Positions 1 to 12,027 of a stretch of 64,000 nt of DNA are shown here, piece by piece. The stretch's first letter is position 1. Every line of letters begins with the position of its first letter. Made by a program: the position numbers and the translations under genes. Origin of the DNA: Betaproteobacteria bacterium (GTDB taxonomy: Bacteria > Pseudomonadota > Gammaproteobacteria > Burkholderiales > CAIKXV01); assembly GCA_021298815.1 (NCBI GenBank), contig JAJTHE010000075.1, positions 62,001 through 126,000 on the forward strand. Reading direction: 5' to 3'. Below the pieces are notes generated by a model that was given only the letters and a program-made list of their open reading frames with translations, had not been told where the DNA came from and did not search any database.

Positions 1-271
1 CCTGCCGTCGATCAACGAGGCAGGCCTGCCCGGCTACGAGGCGATCAACTGGTGGGGCGTGGTCGGGCCGGCGGCGCTGCCGCAGCCGGTGATCGCGAGG
101 GTAAACAAGGAAGTGAACGCCTCGCTGGCATCGCCGGACATGCTGAAGCGGCTGGAAGGCGAAGGCGCGGTCGCCACGCCGGGCACGCCTGCCGAGTTCG
201 GCAAGGTCATCGTCGCCGAGACCGCCCGCTGGGGCAAGGTGGTGCGCGAGGCGGGCATCAAGGCGGAATAG
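1..271 (+). CDS. Bug-family tripartite tricarboxylate transporter substrate-binding protein (C-terminal fragment)
   Basis: The reading frame is open from base 2 and ends at a TAG at 269-271, so only about the last 90 residues are inside the window. They match the C-terminal end of Bug periplasmic binding proteins: a PxxxEAGLPGYE segment, then PAALPQPVIARVNKEV, and a final W-KVVREAGIKAE helix. The same arrangement is present in the four complete Bug proteins of this window. Family members capture small carboxylates in the periplasm for TctAB-type transporters. The ligand cannot be read from this fragment, and the start lies upstream of the window. Confidence 0.85.
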   Translation, partial: LPSINEAGLPGYEAINWWGVVGPAALPQPVIARVNKEVNASLASPDMLKRLEGEGAVATPGTPAEFGKVIVAETARWGKVVREAGIKAE

Positions 272-310
272 ACGCCACCGAGCCGACCCGGGGCATCGCC
301 CGGGACAGGA

Positions 311-340
311 AAGAAAAACGGGCACCCGAGGGTGCCCGTT
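311..340 (-). terminator. Rho-independent terminator of the glnK-amtB unit
   Basis: Inverted repeat AACGGGCACCC (317-327) and GGGTGCCCGTT (330-340). On the minus strand it is followed by a T-rich run (complement of GAAAAA, 312-317). It lies 20 bp beyond the amtB stop codon, which is where a terminator for that unit is expected. It also separates amtB from the convergent Bug gene. Confidence 0.85.
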
Positions 341-359
341 CCCGTTGGTGGCGAAGCGG

Positions 360-1853
360 TCAGTTGTATGCTTTCTCGCCGTGCGAGCTGACGTCCAGGC
401 CTTGCCGTTCTTCCTCCTCGGTCACGCGCAGGCCGACGATCCAGTCAACGATCTTCAGCGCGACGAAGGCTACGACCGCGGACAGCACTACGGCGACGAG
501 TACGCCCTGGACCTGGATCCAGACCTGGCCGCCGATGCCGGCCGCCAGCGGCTGGCCGCAGACGTTCTTGATGTAGTCGCAGATGCCGGCGCCGCCGAGG
601 GTCGGCGAGGCGAACACGCCAGTCAGGATGGCACCGACGATGCCGCCGATGCCATGCACGCCGAACACGTCGAGCGCGTCGTCTGCACCGAGCATCCGCT
701 TCAGGCCGGTCACGCCCCACAGGCACAGGATGCCGGAGACGAAGCCGATCACGATCGCACCCATCGGGCCAACGAAGCCGCAGGCCGGGGTGATCGCCAC
801 CAGGCCGGCGACCGCACCCGAGGCTGCACCGAGCATGCTCGGCTTGCCCTTGCCCATCCACTCGGCGAAGGTCCAGGCCAGCACCGCGGCCGCGGTGGCG
901 ACGATCGTGTTGACGAACGCCAGGCCGACCACGCCGTTGGCTTCCAGGTTGGAGCCGACGTTGAAGCCGAACCAGCCGACCCACAGCATCGAGGCGCCGA
1001 TCATCGTGAACACCAGGCTGTGCGGCGGCATGGCTTCACGGCCGAAGCCGACACGCTTGCCCAGCACGTAGGCCGCCACCAGGCCGGCGATGCCGGCGTT
1101 GATGTGCACCACCGTGCCGCCGGCGAAGTCGAGCGCGCCCTTCGCCCAGAGGAGGCCGGCCGCGGCGGTGACCGCTTCCAGCGACTTCTCGTCGGTGATC
1201 GCATCCGGGCCGTCCCAGTACCAGACCATGTGCGCCATCGGCAGGTAGGCGAAGGTGAACCAGATCGCCAGGAACAGCAGCACCGCGGAGAACTTCATCC
1301 GCTCGGCGAACGCGCCGACGATCAGGGCCGGGGTGATCGCCGCGAAGGTGAGCTGGAACACCACGAACATGTACTCGGGGATGTAGGTGTCCTTGCTGAA
1401 GGTCGCAGCGGCCGTCGCGTCGGTCACGCCCGACAGGAACAGCTTGTCGAGGCCGCCGATGATCGGATTGCCGCCGGTGAAGGCAAGCGAATAACCGTAG
1501 ATCACCCAGAGGATGGCGATCATCGAGAAGGTGACGAACACCTGCATCAGAACCGACAGCATGTTCTTCTGCCGGACGAGGCCGCCGTAGAACAGCGCGA
1601 GGCCGGGTATGGTCATGAAGATCACCAGGGCGGTGGCGATGTACATGAACGTGGTGTCGGCCTTGTTGATGTTCGGCGGCTTCGGTGCGTCGGCGGCCGG
1701 TGCAGCGGCCGCCGGTGCGGCGGCGGCGGGCGCTGCCTTCGCCTCTTCGGCCTTGGCTTCCATCTTGGCCGGTTCCGGCGCGGGCTGCGCGATCGCGCCC
1801 GCGCTGAACGCGAGCGAGACGGCAGTGAGCAGGGTCACGAGCAGCTTCTTCAT
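360..1853 (-). CDS. amtB: Ammonium transporter AmtB
   Basis: A 497-residue Amt/Rh-family channel that moves ammonium across the inner membrane. A cleavable signal peptide (about residues 1-22, ending AIAQ) is followed by a low-complexity Ala/Pro/Lys/Glu linker to about residue 62 and then the usual run of hydrophobic helices. The pore twin histidines are visible as H250 (TVVHINAG) and H400 (GVHGIGG), equivalent to E. coli H168 and H318. The ATG is preceded by GGGAG. It lies 39 bp downstream of glnK on the same strand, the normal glnK-amtB pair in which GlnK plugs the channel when nitrogen is sufficient. The linker makes it longer than the E. coli protein. Confidence 0.97.
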   Translation of the reverse strand: MKKLLVTLLTAVSLAFSAGAIAQPAPEPAKMEAKAEEAKAAPAAAAPAAAAPAADAPKPPNINKADTTFMYIATALVIFMTIPGLALFYGGLVRQKNMLSVLMQVFVTFSMIAILWVIYGYSLAFTGGNPIIGGLDKLFLSGVTDATAAATFSKDTYIPEYMFVVFQLTFAAITPALIVGAFAERMKFSAVLLFLAIWFTFAYLPMAHMVWYWDGPDAITDEKSLEAVTAAAGLLWAKGALDFAGGTVVHINAGIAGLVAAYVLGKRVGFGREAMPPHSLVFTMIGASMLWVGWFGFNVGSNLEANGVVGLAFVNTIVATAAAVLAWTFAEWMGKGKPSMLGAASGAVAGLVAITPACGFVGPMGAIVIGFVSGILCLWGVTGLKRMLGADDALDVFGVHGIGGIVGAILTGVFASPTLGGAGICDYIKNVCGQPLAAGIGGQVWIQVQGVLVAVVLSAVVAFVALKIVDWIVGLRVTEEEERQGLDVSSHGEKAYN

Positions 1854-1892
1854 GCGATCTCCCGATCTTGTTCTTCGGTTGGCAGGGCGTGG

Positions 1893-2294
<402 letters not shown>

Positions 2295-3125
2295 CTAGAA
2301 GGTCTTCTGCACGCCGACGGTCCAGGTGCCGTCGCCGATGTTGCGGCGGAAATTGTTGTTCCAGACAGCGGCACCGCTCGGCGTCGTCGCCTTCGTGTTG
2401 GCCTTGCTGTAGCCAAGGCTGAAGTTCAGACCCATCAACTCCTTTGTCACCGCGACGCGCCAGTCGGTGTAGTCGAAGCAGCTCTGGTTGCAGCCTGTAC
2501 CGGCCCACAGGGCAGCGTTGCTGCCCTTGAAGTTCTGGCGGCCGACATGGCCGATCACGCTGAAGCCGGTATCGCCGATCGGCAGCGTGGCGGTCAGATC
2601 GAGATAGTCGGTGCCCTTCGAGTCGGCCACGCCGAATGCGTCGCTGATCGCGTACGAATACTTCAGGGTGACGAACTTCCAGGTGGCCGCAGCGTACAGT
2701 TCGTTGGTATCGGCCTTGCGGAAGCCGACGGGAATGCCCGCCGCTGGCGCGCGGCCTGGATAGTTGTAGCGCAGGAAACCGACATCGAATGTCAGGGATC
2801 CAACTGGAATCTTGAAGCCGAGGTAGGTGTCCAGCTCGATCGAGTAGCTGCCCCCCGTGTACGAAGCGTCGGTCAGCCAGCTCACGTTGGAGCCCCAGAT
2901 GCCGGCATAGAAGCCGCTGGCATGGGCGTAGTCGAAGCCACCCTGCAGCGCCGGCTTGCGGTCGGTCTGCGTCAGCCCGCGGAAGATGTACTGGCTGAAC
3001 AGCCCGACGTTGCCGGTGAAGGTGTGCGGCGACTCGGGTGCCTTGGCCTGGGCCATCACGGCCATCGGTGTCGCAAGCGCGGCGGCGACGGCGCCGGCCA
3101 GCAGGGTCTTGTTGAAGGATTTCAT
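2295..3125 (-). CDS. TorF-family putative outer-membrane porin
   Basis: A 276-residue exported protein. The signal peptide is clear (KKTLL-type basic start, hydrophobic core, AMA-VMAQA cleavage region). The rest has the alternating aromatic/polar pattern of an outer-membrane beta-barrel and ends in a terminal aromatic residue (WTVGVQKTF), as porins do. The family (TIGR02001, TorF-like) commonly sits directly before glnK-amtB in betaproteobacteria. The ATG at 3123-3125 was chosen over an upstream ATG because it has GGAGG 8 bp before it and opens the signal peptide. Proposed role: a pore for a nitrogen source. This is inferred from neighbours and the NtrC-type promoter. Confidence 0.85.
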   Translation of the reverse strand: MKSFNKTLLAGAVAAALATPMAVMAQAKAPESPHTFTGNVGLFSQYIFRGLTQTDRKPALQGGFDYAHASGFYAGIWGSNVSWLTDASYTGGSYSIELDTYLGFKIPVGSLTFDVGFLRYNYPGRAPAAGIPVGFRKADTNELYAAATWKFVTLKYSYAISDAFGVADSKGTDYLDLTATLPIGDTGFSVIGHVGRQNFKGSNAALWAGTGCNQSCFDYTDWRVAVTKELMGLNFSLGYSKANTKATTPSGAAVWNNNFRRNIGDGTWTVGVQKTF

Positions 3126-3184
3126 GCTAGTGCCTCCGGGGGGTGTGTCGAACTTACAACAGAAGGATGTCTCGGACGAGTCAA

Positions 3185-3200
3185 AGCATTTTCTGTGCCA
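3185..3200 (-). promoter_or_regulatory. Sigma-54 (RpoN) promoter of the porin-glnK-amtB block
   Basis: Read on the minus strand the element is TGGCAC-AGAAA-ATGCT. The invariant -24 GG and -12 GC are separated by exactly 10 bp, as RpoN promoters require. The -12 half differs from TTGCW only at its first base. It lies 60 bp upstream of the porin ATG, leaving a leader of roughly 45-50 nt, with two NtrC-type sites further upstream. Confidence 0.8.
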
Positions 3201-3262
3201 GATAAAAATCATCGTACAAACAAACGGTTGACCTCGACGGGACGCATTGGATCAGGGTCATC

Positions 3263-3308
3263 GCACCAGAGTGGTGCGGGCAGTGGGATAGATGCACTGC
3301 AGCAGTGC
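3263..3308 (-). promoter_or_regulatory. Tandem NtrC-type enhancer sites
   Basis: Two perfect dyads share the NtrC layout GCAC-N7-GTGC: GCACCAGAGTGGTGC at 3263-3277 and GCACTGCAGCAGTGC at 3294-3308. Their centres are 31 bp apart, about three helical turns. They lie roughly 95 and 130 bp upstream of the expected sigma-54 start. That spacing resembles the enhancer pair of the E. coli glnA promoter. Binding by NtrC is inferred from sequence and spacing. Confidence 0.8.
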
Positions 3309-3513
3309 CAAAGCCCTGCCAAATCAAGGAACTGCAACTCCATTTTCCATCGCAGACTGGAACGACCACAATCCGGGAACGACTTTCGGTACCTGCGTGT
3401 TGCGTTCATGCAACGACCGTTGGCAAGGTTGCGACAGCGTCAGATCCCGGCCCGGTACCGGTATCGGTGCGGCAACAGGGTTTCCCGCCTTCATTGCGTG
3501 CGACCCCTTTGCC

Positions 3514-3519
3514 TATACT
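3514..3519 (+). promoter_or_regulatory. Possible -10 element for ubiK
   Basis: TATACT lies 40 bp before the ubiK start codon. No convincing -35 hexamer is found at 16-18 bp, so this is only a candidate. Apart from it, the sigma-54 promoter and the NtrC-type sites, nothing else is recognised between 3201 and 3558, a relatively A+T-rich divergent spacer. Confidence 0.35.
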
Positions 3520-3558
3520 CGACGCGTCCAGATGTCTTGTCCCCCGGAGCGCGCGCCG

Positions 3559-3840
3559 ATGATCAATCAGAACACCCTCGATGACCTGTCCCGCCGGTTG
3601 CGCGACCTGATCGCCAGCAGCCCGGCGCAGGATGTGCAGCGCAACGTCCGCGCCGTGGTCGGATCCGCGCTGCAGCGCATGGACCTCGTCACGCGCGAGG
3701 AATTCGATGTGCAGGCGGCCGTGCTGGCGCGCACGCGCGAGAAGCTCGAGGCCCTGGAGGCAAGGGTCGCCGTGCTCGAGGGTGGCCGGCCGGACGCGCC
3801 GGCGCGGGCCTCCGGCCCTGCCGCCGACCCGGCCGCCTGA
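3559..3840 (+). CDS. ubiK: Ubiquinone biosynthesis accessory factor UbiK
   Basis: A 93-residue protein of the BMFP/YqiC family. It begins MINQNTLDDLSRRLRDLI, continues with a helical middle containing RNVRAVVGSALQRMDLVTREEFDVQ, and ends in a coiled-coil heptad stretch (AVLARTREKLEALEARVAVLE) plus a disordered Pro/Ala tail. UbiK helps the ubiquinone biosynthesis (Ubi) enzyme complex handle its lipid substrates. The internal ATG at 3559 was chosen because family members start exactly here; the longer upstream frame has no homologous look. Confidence 0.88.
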   Translation: MINQNTLDDLSRRLRDLIASSPAQDVQRNVRAVVGSALQRMDLVTREEFDVQAAVLARTREKLEALEARVAVLEGGRPDAPARASGPAADPAA

Positions 3841-3874
3841 TTCGCCCGGGTCGGAGCGTGCGCTGAATGACCCG

Positions 3875-5521
3875 ATGGAGCATCTGCCGGATCCCGGCCG
3901 CCCGGCCCTGCCGTCCCCGCTGCCGCATCCTGCCTCGACGTCGGTAGCGGTCGTCTACAGCCGGGCCCTGCTCGGCATGGATGCGCCGCCGGTCGGCGTC
4001 GAGGTGCACCTGGCCAACGGGCTGCCCTCGTTCGCGTTGGTCGGGCTGCCCGAAGCCGAGGTGCGCGAGGCGCGCGAGCGGGTGCGTGCGGCGATCGTCA
4101 ATTGCGGCTTCGAGTTTCCCGCGCGGCGCATCACCGTCAATCTGGCGCCGGCGGAACTGCCGAAGGAGAGCGGACGCTTCGACCTGCCGATCGCCCTCGG
4201 CATCCTGGTCGCGTCGGGCCAGGTGCGCCGTCCACGGCGCGACGGCGCTGCGGCGCCCGGCTGGCTGGACGCGCACGAGTTCGCCGGCGAACTGGCACTG
4301 ACCGGGGAGTTGCGCCCGGTCCGGGGGGCGCTGGCCATGACCTGGTTCGCGGCGCGCGAGGGCCGGGCGTTCGTGCTGCCGCGTGCCAGTGCGCGCGAGG
4401 CCGCGCTGGTGGAGGGCGCGCGCGTACTTCCGGCCCCGGACCTGCGCGCCGTGGCCCTGCACCTGATGGGCGTGGCGCCGCTCGAGCCGGCGACAGGGCC
4501 TGCGCACGGCGAGGGGGACGCCGGCCGCACCGGCCACCATGCCACAGCAGGTGCAGCGGGGCCTGCAGGTCCTGCAGCCCTCCCCGACCTGTCCGACGTG
4601 GCCGGACAGCCGCAGGCGCGGCGCGCGCTTGAACTGGCTGCCGCCGGCGGGCACAGCCTGCTGCTGGTGGGGCCGCCGGGCACCGGCAAGACCATGCTCG
4701 CCTCCCGGCTGCCCGGCATCCTGCCGCCGATGTCCGACGCCGAGGCGCTGGAGTCGGCCGCGATGCAGTCACTGGCCGATGGCGGCTTCGACCTGCGGCG
4801 CTGGCGCTGCCGGCCGTTCCGGGCGCCTCACCACACCGCATCGGCGGCGGCGCTGGTCGGGGGCGGCAGCCTGCCGCGGCCGGGCGAGATCTCGCTCGCG
4901 CTGCACGGCGTGCTGTTCCTCGACGAGCTCACCGAGTTCGACCGGCGCGTGCTCGAAGTGCTGCGCGAACCGTTGGAGAGCGGCCGCATCACGGTGTCGC
5001 GCGCCGCCCGCCGCGCCGAGTTCCCGGCGCGCTTCCAGTTCGTCGCCGCGATGAACCCCTGTCCCTGCGGCTACCTTGGCCATCCATCGGGACGCTGCCA
5101 GTGCAGCCAGGAACAGGTCGGCCGCTACCGGCGCCGGGTGTCGGGGCCGCTGGTCGACCGGATCGACCTCGCCCTCGACGTGCCGCCGGTGCGCGAGCGC
5201 GACCTGGTCGAGGCGCCGCGCGGCGAGACGAGCGCCGTGGTCCGCGAACGCGTCGCCGCGGCGCGCGCGCGGCAGCTCGCGCGCCAGGGGCGGCCGAACG
5301 CGCTGCTCGAACCCGGCGAACTGGAAGCCCACTGCGAACTCGACGCGCCGGGGCTCGGGTTGATCCGGCGCGCGCTCGACCGGTTCTCCCTTTCTGCTCG
5401 CGCCTACCAGCGCATCCGCAAGGTGGCGCGCACCATCGCCGACCTCGATCAGGCGCCGGTGATCGCCGCTGCCCATGTCGCCGAGGCGATCCAGTTGCGG
5501 CGCTTCGACCGGGGCGGGTGA
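3875..5521 (+). CDS. comM: YifB/ComM-family Mg-chelatase-like AAA+ ATPase
   Basis: A 548-residue protein. The N-terminal domain carries the family start VVYSRALLGMDAPPV and the GLPxFxLVGLP motif near residues 50-60. The AAA+ module follows, with Walker A GPPGTGKT (about residue 267), Walker B VLFLDEL and the sensor segment AAMNPCPCGYLGHP, and a C-terminal helical domain. ComM is a hexameric helicase that promotes branch migration during natural transformation. An Ala/Gly-rich insertion of about 30 residues separates the two domains and is probably a flexible linker. The start is uncertain: a GTG nearer the conserved VVYS segment is possible. Confidence 0.92.
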   Translation: MEHLPDPGRPALPSPLPHPASTSVAVVYSRALLGMDAPPVGVEVHLANGLPSFALVGLPEAEVREARERVRAAIVNCGFEFPARRITVNLAPAELPKESGRFDLPIALGILVASGQVRRPRRDGAAAPGWLDAHEFAGELALTGELRPVRGALAMTWFAAREGRAFVLPRASAREAALVEGARVLPAPDLRAVALHLMGVAPLEPATGPAHGEGDAGRTGHHATAGAAGPAGPAALPDLSDVAGQPQARRALELAAAGGHSLLLVGPPGTGKTMLASRLPGILPPMSDAEALESAAMQSLADGGFDLRRWRCRPFRAPHHTASAAALVGGGSLPRPGEISLALHGVLFLDELTEFDRRVLEVLREPLESGRITVSRAARRAEFPARFQFVAAMNPCPCGYLGHPSGRCQCSQEQVGRYRRRVSGPLVDRIDLALDVPPVRERDLVEAPRGETSAVVRERVAAARARQLARQGRPNALLEPGELEAHCELDAPGLGLIRRALDRFSLSARAYQRIRKVARTIADLDQAPVIAAAHVAEAIQLRRFDRGG

Positions 5522-5607
5522 GCAACCGGCGGTTCCGGTGGTAGCCTCGACCGGTGGAGCGGCGGCACCCACGCTGCCGTCCCGTGCAACCCGGACACGA
5601 GCCCTCG

Positions 5608-6072
5608 ATGAACGATGACCTGCCTGCCAGCGCCTCGCTGAAATCCGCCCGGACCGACCCAGACGACCCCGCGTTCCGGGTCCGCTACATGAATTCGTCC
5701 GACCTGTGGAGCGCACCGCGCCTGACCCAGGTCGTCGACGTGCGGCATGCGCGGATGATCTACCTGTCCGGGCAGGCCCCGGCCGATGCCGCCTACAAGG
5801 TCGCCAGCGGTGACTTCCGGGCGCAGATGCACAAGGTGTTCGACAACATCGAAGCCGCGCTCGCCGCTGCCGGCGCGACGCTGGCCGACATCGTCAAGAC
5901 CACCACCTACATCACCGACATCGCCCACCGCGCGGCGATGCGCGAAGTGCGTGCCGAGCGCCTGGGCCACCTGCAGGCGCCGCCAGCCAACACCGCGCTG
6001 GTTGTGGCCAGCCTGATCGAGCCGGAGTTCCTGGTCGAGGTCGACGTGGTCGCAGCGGTCCCGCTCCGCTGA
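5608..6072 (+). CDS. RidA/YER057c/UK114-family protein
   Basis: A 154-residue protein with the RidA fold signature: IYLSGQAPADA near the N-terminal third, a central FDNIEAALAAAGATLADIVKTTTYITD helix-strand, and a C-terminal LVVASLIEPEFLVEVDVVAAVP strand. RidA itself hydrolyses reactive enamine/imine intermediates from PLP enzymes. The N-terminal 40 residues are longer than archetypal RidA, and the catalytic Arg of RidA (in a C-terminal RxxV context) is not evident. It may therefore belong to another Rid subgroup with a different substrate. It lies 23 bp upstream of a drug exporter on the same strand. Confidence 0.85.
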   Translation: MNDDLPASASLKSARTDPDDPAFRVRYMNSSDLWSAPRLTQVVDVRHARMIYLSGQAPADAAYKVASGDFRAQMHKVFDNIEAALAAAGATLADIVKTTTYITDIAHRAAMREVRAERLGHLQAPPANTALVVASLIEPEFLVEVDVVAAVPLR

Positions 6073-6095
6073 GCGCGCGCGAGGACGCCCGTCCG

Positions 6096-7340
6096 ATGGC
6101 CGCGGGTCCTCCCGGGCGCGCACAGCATCGCACCCACGGGACGCTGCTGCCCTGGCTGCTGGCCGCGCTGGCCACCATCGGTCCGTTCTCGATCGACACC
6201 TACCTGCCGTCGTTCCCGTCGATCGCACGCGACTATGCGGTGGACGACCTGTACGTCCAGCAGTCGCTGTCGGCCTACATGGGCAGCTTCGCGATCATGA
6301 CCCTGTTCCACGGCGCGCTGTCCGACTCGTTCGGGCGCCGGCCAGTGATCCTGGTCAACCTGCTGGTGTTCGTGGTCGCCTCGATCGGCTGCGCGCTGGC
6401 GCCGACCATCGAGACCCTGCTCGCCTGCCGCGCGCTGCAGGGGATGTCGGCCGGCGCGGGCATCGTCGTCGGCCGGGCTATCATCCGCGATACCTACGAC
6501 GGACCGATGGCCCAGCGGCTGATGTCGCAGGTGACGATGCTGTTCAGCCTCGCCCCGGCGGTGGCGCCGGTGATCGGCGGGCTGCTCGACATCGCCTTCG
6601 GCTGGCGCTCGATCTTCGTGTTCCTGACCCTGTTCTCCTTCCTGACCTGGGCAGGCTGTGCCTGGACCCTGCCCGAGACGCTGCCGAAGAAGGACCGCCA
6701 GCCGTTCCGCGCTGCACCGCTGTTCGCCAGCTACGTCAAGGTGTTCGGCAGCGCGCGCTTCGCGATGCTTGCCCTGGGGGTGGCCTTCAACTTCGCCGGC
6801 TTCTTCATATACGTGGTGTCCGCGCCCGCGGTGATCTACCGGCACCTGGGCCTGTCGGCCACGGAGTTCGCCTGGCTGTTCGTGCCCGGCATCGGCGGCG
6901 TGATGATCGGGGCCTGGCTGTCCGGGCGAATGGCCGGGCGCGCGACGCCGGAGCGCACGGTGGCGCTGGGCTTCGCGGTGATGGCCACCGCCGCCTGCCT
7001 GAGCATCGGCTACCACCTGGCTTTGCCGCCGGCGGTGCCGTGGACGGTGCTGCCGCTGATGCTCTATTCGCTCGGCATGTCGCTGGCGATGCCCAGCATC
7101 ACGCTGCTTGCGCTCGACCTGTTCCCGCGCAACCGGGGCTTGGCCGCCTCGGTGCAGGGATTCACCCAGTCGATGACCAACGCGCTGCTCGCCGGGATCG
7201 TGTCGCCGCTGGTCGCAGGCACGCAGCTTTCGCTCGCGGTCACTTCCGGCATCGCGATGGCGCTAGGTGCCGCATGCTGGCTCAACTACCTGCGCCTGAC
7301 CCGGCGCGGGAAGGACGGGAAGGACGTCGCGCCCGCGTGA
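6096..7340 (+). CDS. Bcr/CflA-family multidrug efflux MFS transporter
   Basis: A 414-residue, 12-helix inner-membrane transporter of the drug/H+ antiporter type. Helix 1 contains the family motif IGPFSIDTYLPSFPSIA. The loop between helices 2 and 3 has GALSDSFGRRPVIL (MFS motif A), and helix 5 has LFSLAPAVAPVIGG (motif C of antiporters). Family members export bicyclomycin, chloramphenicol, sulfonamides or cysteine; the substrate here cannot be assigned. It probably forms a two-gene unit with the RidA-like gene just upstream. Confidence 0.92.
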   Translation: MAAGPPGRAQHRTHGTLLPWLLAALATIGPFSIDTYLPSFPSIARDYAVDDLYVQQSLSAYMGSFAIMTLFHGALSDSFGRRPVILVNLLVFVVASIGCALAPTIETLLACRALQGMSAGAGIVVGRAIIRDTYDGPMAQRLMSQVTMLFSLAPAVAPVIGGLLDIAFGWRSIFVFLTLFSFLTWAGCAWTLPETLPKKDRQPFRAAPLFASYVKVFGSARFAMLALGVAFNFAGFFIYVVSAPAVIYRHLGLSATEFAWLFVPGIGGVMIGAWLSGRMAGRATPERTVALGFAVMATAACLSIGYHLALPPAVPWTVLPLMLYSLGMSLAMPSITLLALDLFPRNRGLAASVQGFTQSMTNALLAGIVSPLVAGTQLSLAVTSGIAMALGAACWLNYLRLTRRGKDGKDVAPA

Positions 7341-7377
7341 CATTCCGCACGCGGCTCGGCACGGACCGTACCGGTCG

Positions 7378-7402
7378 GCGCGAGGGGGGTGCATGCTAGC
7401 AT
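7378..7402 (+). promoter_or_regulatory. Candidate extended -10 promoter of metH
   Basis: TGCTAGCAT (7394-7402) resembles an extended -10 (TGN plus TAGCAT) and would place the start about 7409, 28 nt before the metH ATG. It is preceded by GCGCGAGGGGGG at 7378-7389, a run also found before the type I secretion operon. No cobalamin riboswitch fits in the 96-bp gap. Confidence 0.45.
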
Positions 7403-7436
7403 CAAGGGTTAATTCGACTGGATCCCCAACCGTCCC

Positions 7437-11168
<3,732 letters not shown>

Positions 11169-11249
11169 GGGCGCTGCGCCAACCGGGGCAGCGCTGTGGC
11201 GCGCAAGCCCCGGAACCCGGCGGGCCGCTTCGCCAGGCCGGAATCGGCG

Positions 11250-11278
11250 AAAACCCAGGCCCCCGGTCGGAGGCCTGG
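11250..11278 (-). terminator. Terminator between metH and the convergent secreted-protein gene
   Basis: CCAGGCC (11255-11261) pairs with GGCCTGG (11272-11278) across a 10-nt loop that can pair further. On the minus strand four T residues follow (complement of 11250-11253). It lies 34 bp after the stop of the minus-strand gene and about 85 bp after metH, so it may serve both. Confidence 0.55.
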
Positions 11279-11311
11279 CCTCGATCGACGGCGTCGGGCT
11301 GCGCGGCTGCG

Positions 11312-11815
11312 TTACATCGCAGCCGGCGCCGCAGGTTGTGCCGGGCTCGGCACGGGGGTGGCCTGGCCGCCGCCGTGCTGGCCGTGGCGATGGCCACCGC
11401 GCTCGCCCCGCTGGCCACCGCGCGACCCGCCGTGTTCGCCGCGCGGCTGCATCACCGGCAGGGCCACGCCGCGATCCTTCGCGCGCTGCTCCAGTTCGCC
11501 GCGGCGCGCCTCTATCAGCTGCGTACGCTGGTCGGGCGTGGCGCTGCGCATCTTCTCGCGGAACGCGGTGCGCTCCTCGGGCGTGGTCAGCTTGTCCATC
11601 GCCGCGCGCCGGGCCTCGCGGTCGGCCTGGCTCATCGCGTCGCCACCGTGGCGGCCGTGCTGGCCACGGCTGCCCTGGGACGCGGACGGAGCCGGGATCG
11701 ACGGATCTTCCGAGGAACTGGGGAACGGCGAGACGGGTTGCGCGAGGGCAAGCGGCGAGGCGAGCGCAAGTCCCAGCCCGGTTGCCGCCAGCAGCGATTT
11801 CAGGGTTCTCTTCAT
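11312..11815 (-). CDS. Secreted Gly/His-rich protein with a Spy/LTXXQ-like helical core
   Basis: A 167-residue exported protein of unproven function. It has a signal peptide (MKRTLKSLLAATGLGLALAS, cleavage near LAQ) and a Ser/Pro linker. Next is a charged helical core with repeated D-R-E-A-R and TTPEERTAFREKMRSATPDQRTQLIEA-type segments, reminiscent of Spy/CpxP-like periplasmic chaperones and metal-stress proteins. The tail is Gly/His/Arg-rich (several HGG and GGH clusters) with a Pro/Ala end. The histidine clusters suggest metal binding (inference). The ATG has AGGAG 8 bp upstream. The family assignment is weak. Confidence 0.7.
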   Translation of the reverse strand: MKRTLKSLLAATGLGLALASPLALAQPVSPFPSSSEDPSIPAPSASQGSRGQHGRHGGDAMSQADREARRAAMDKLTTPEERTAFREKMRSATPDQRTQLIEARRGELEQRAKDRGVALPVMQPRGEHGGSRGGQRGERGGHRHGQHGGGQATPVPSPAQPAAPAAM

Positions 11816-11992
11816 CGTGGATTCTCCTGTGAGATTGGACGCCGGGAGGGTCCCGGTTCGACCCCCGCCGATCGCCTCGGGTGTCGGAAGCGCGCGGGGT
11901 GTACGGGACCCATTGGACCACCCCGATGTAAGCGAATGATTTCCGCCGGGTGCGCAGGTGTTTCCATTTGTACGTTGCCGTGACGCGATGCC

Positions 11993-12021
11993 GCGCGAGG
12001 GGGGGGCGCATCGGCTAGCAT
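11993..12021 (+). promoter_or_regulatory. Candidate promoter of the type I secretion operon
   Basis: GCGCGAG followed by a G-run (11993-12006), then TAGCAT (12016-12021) inside GGCTAGCATC, the same -10-like word seen before metH and birA. A start 6-7 nt downstream falls on the ATG at 12028, which would make the transcript almost or fully leaderless. The rest of 11816-12027 shows nothing recognisable. Confidence 0.4.
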
Positions 12022-12027
12022 CCGTGC

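Noticed and set aside
7341-7436. Possible cobalamin or SAM riboswitch before metH
   Set aside because: Only 96 bp are available and no B12-box or SAM-box sequence is seen.
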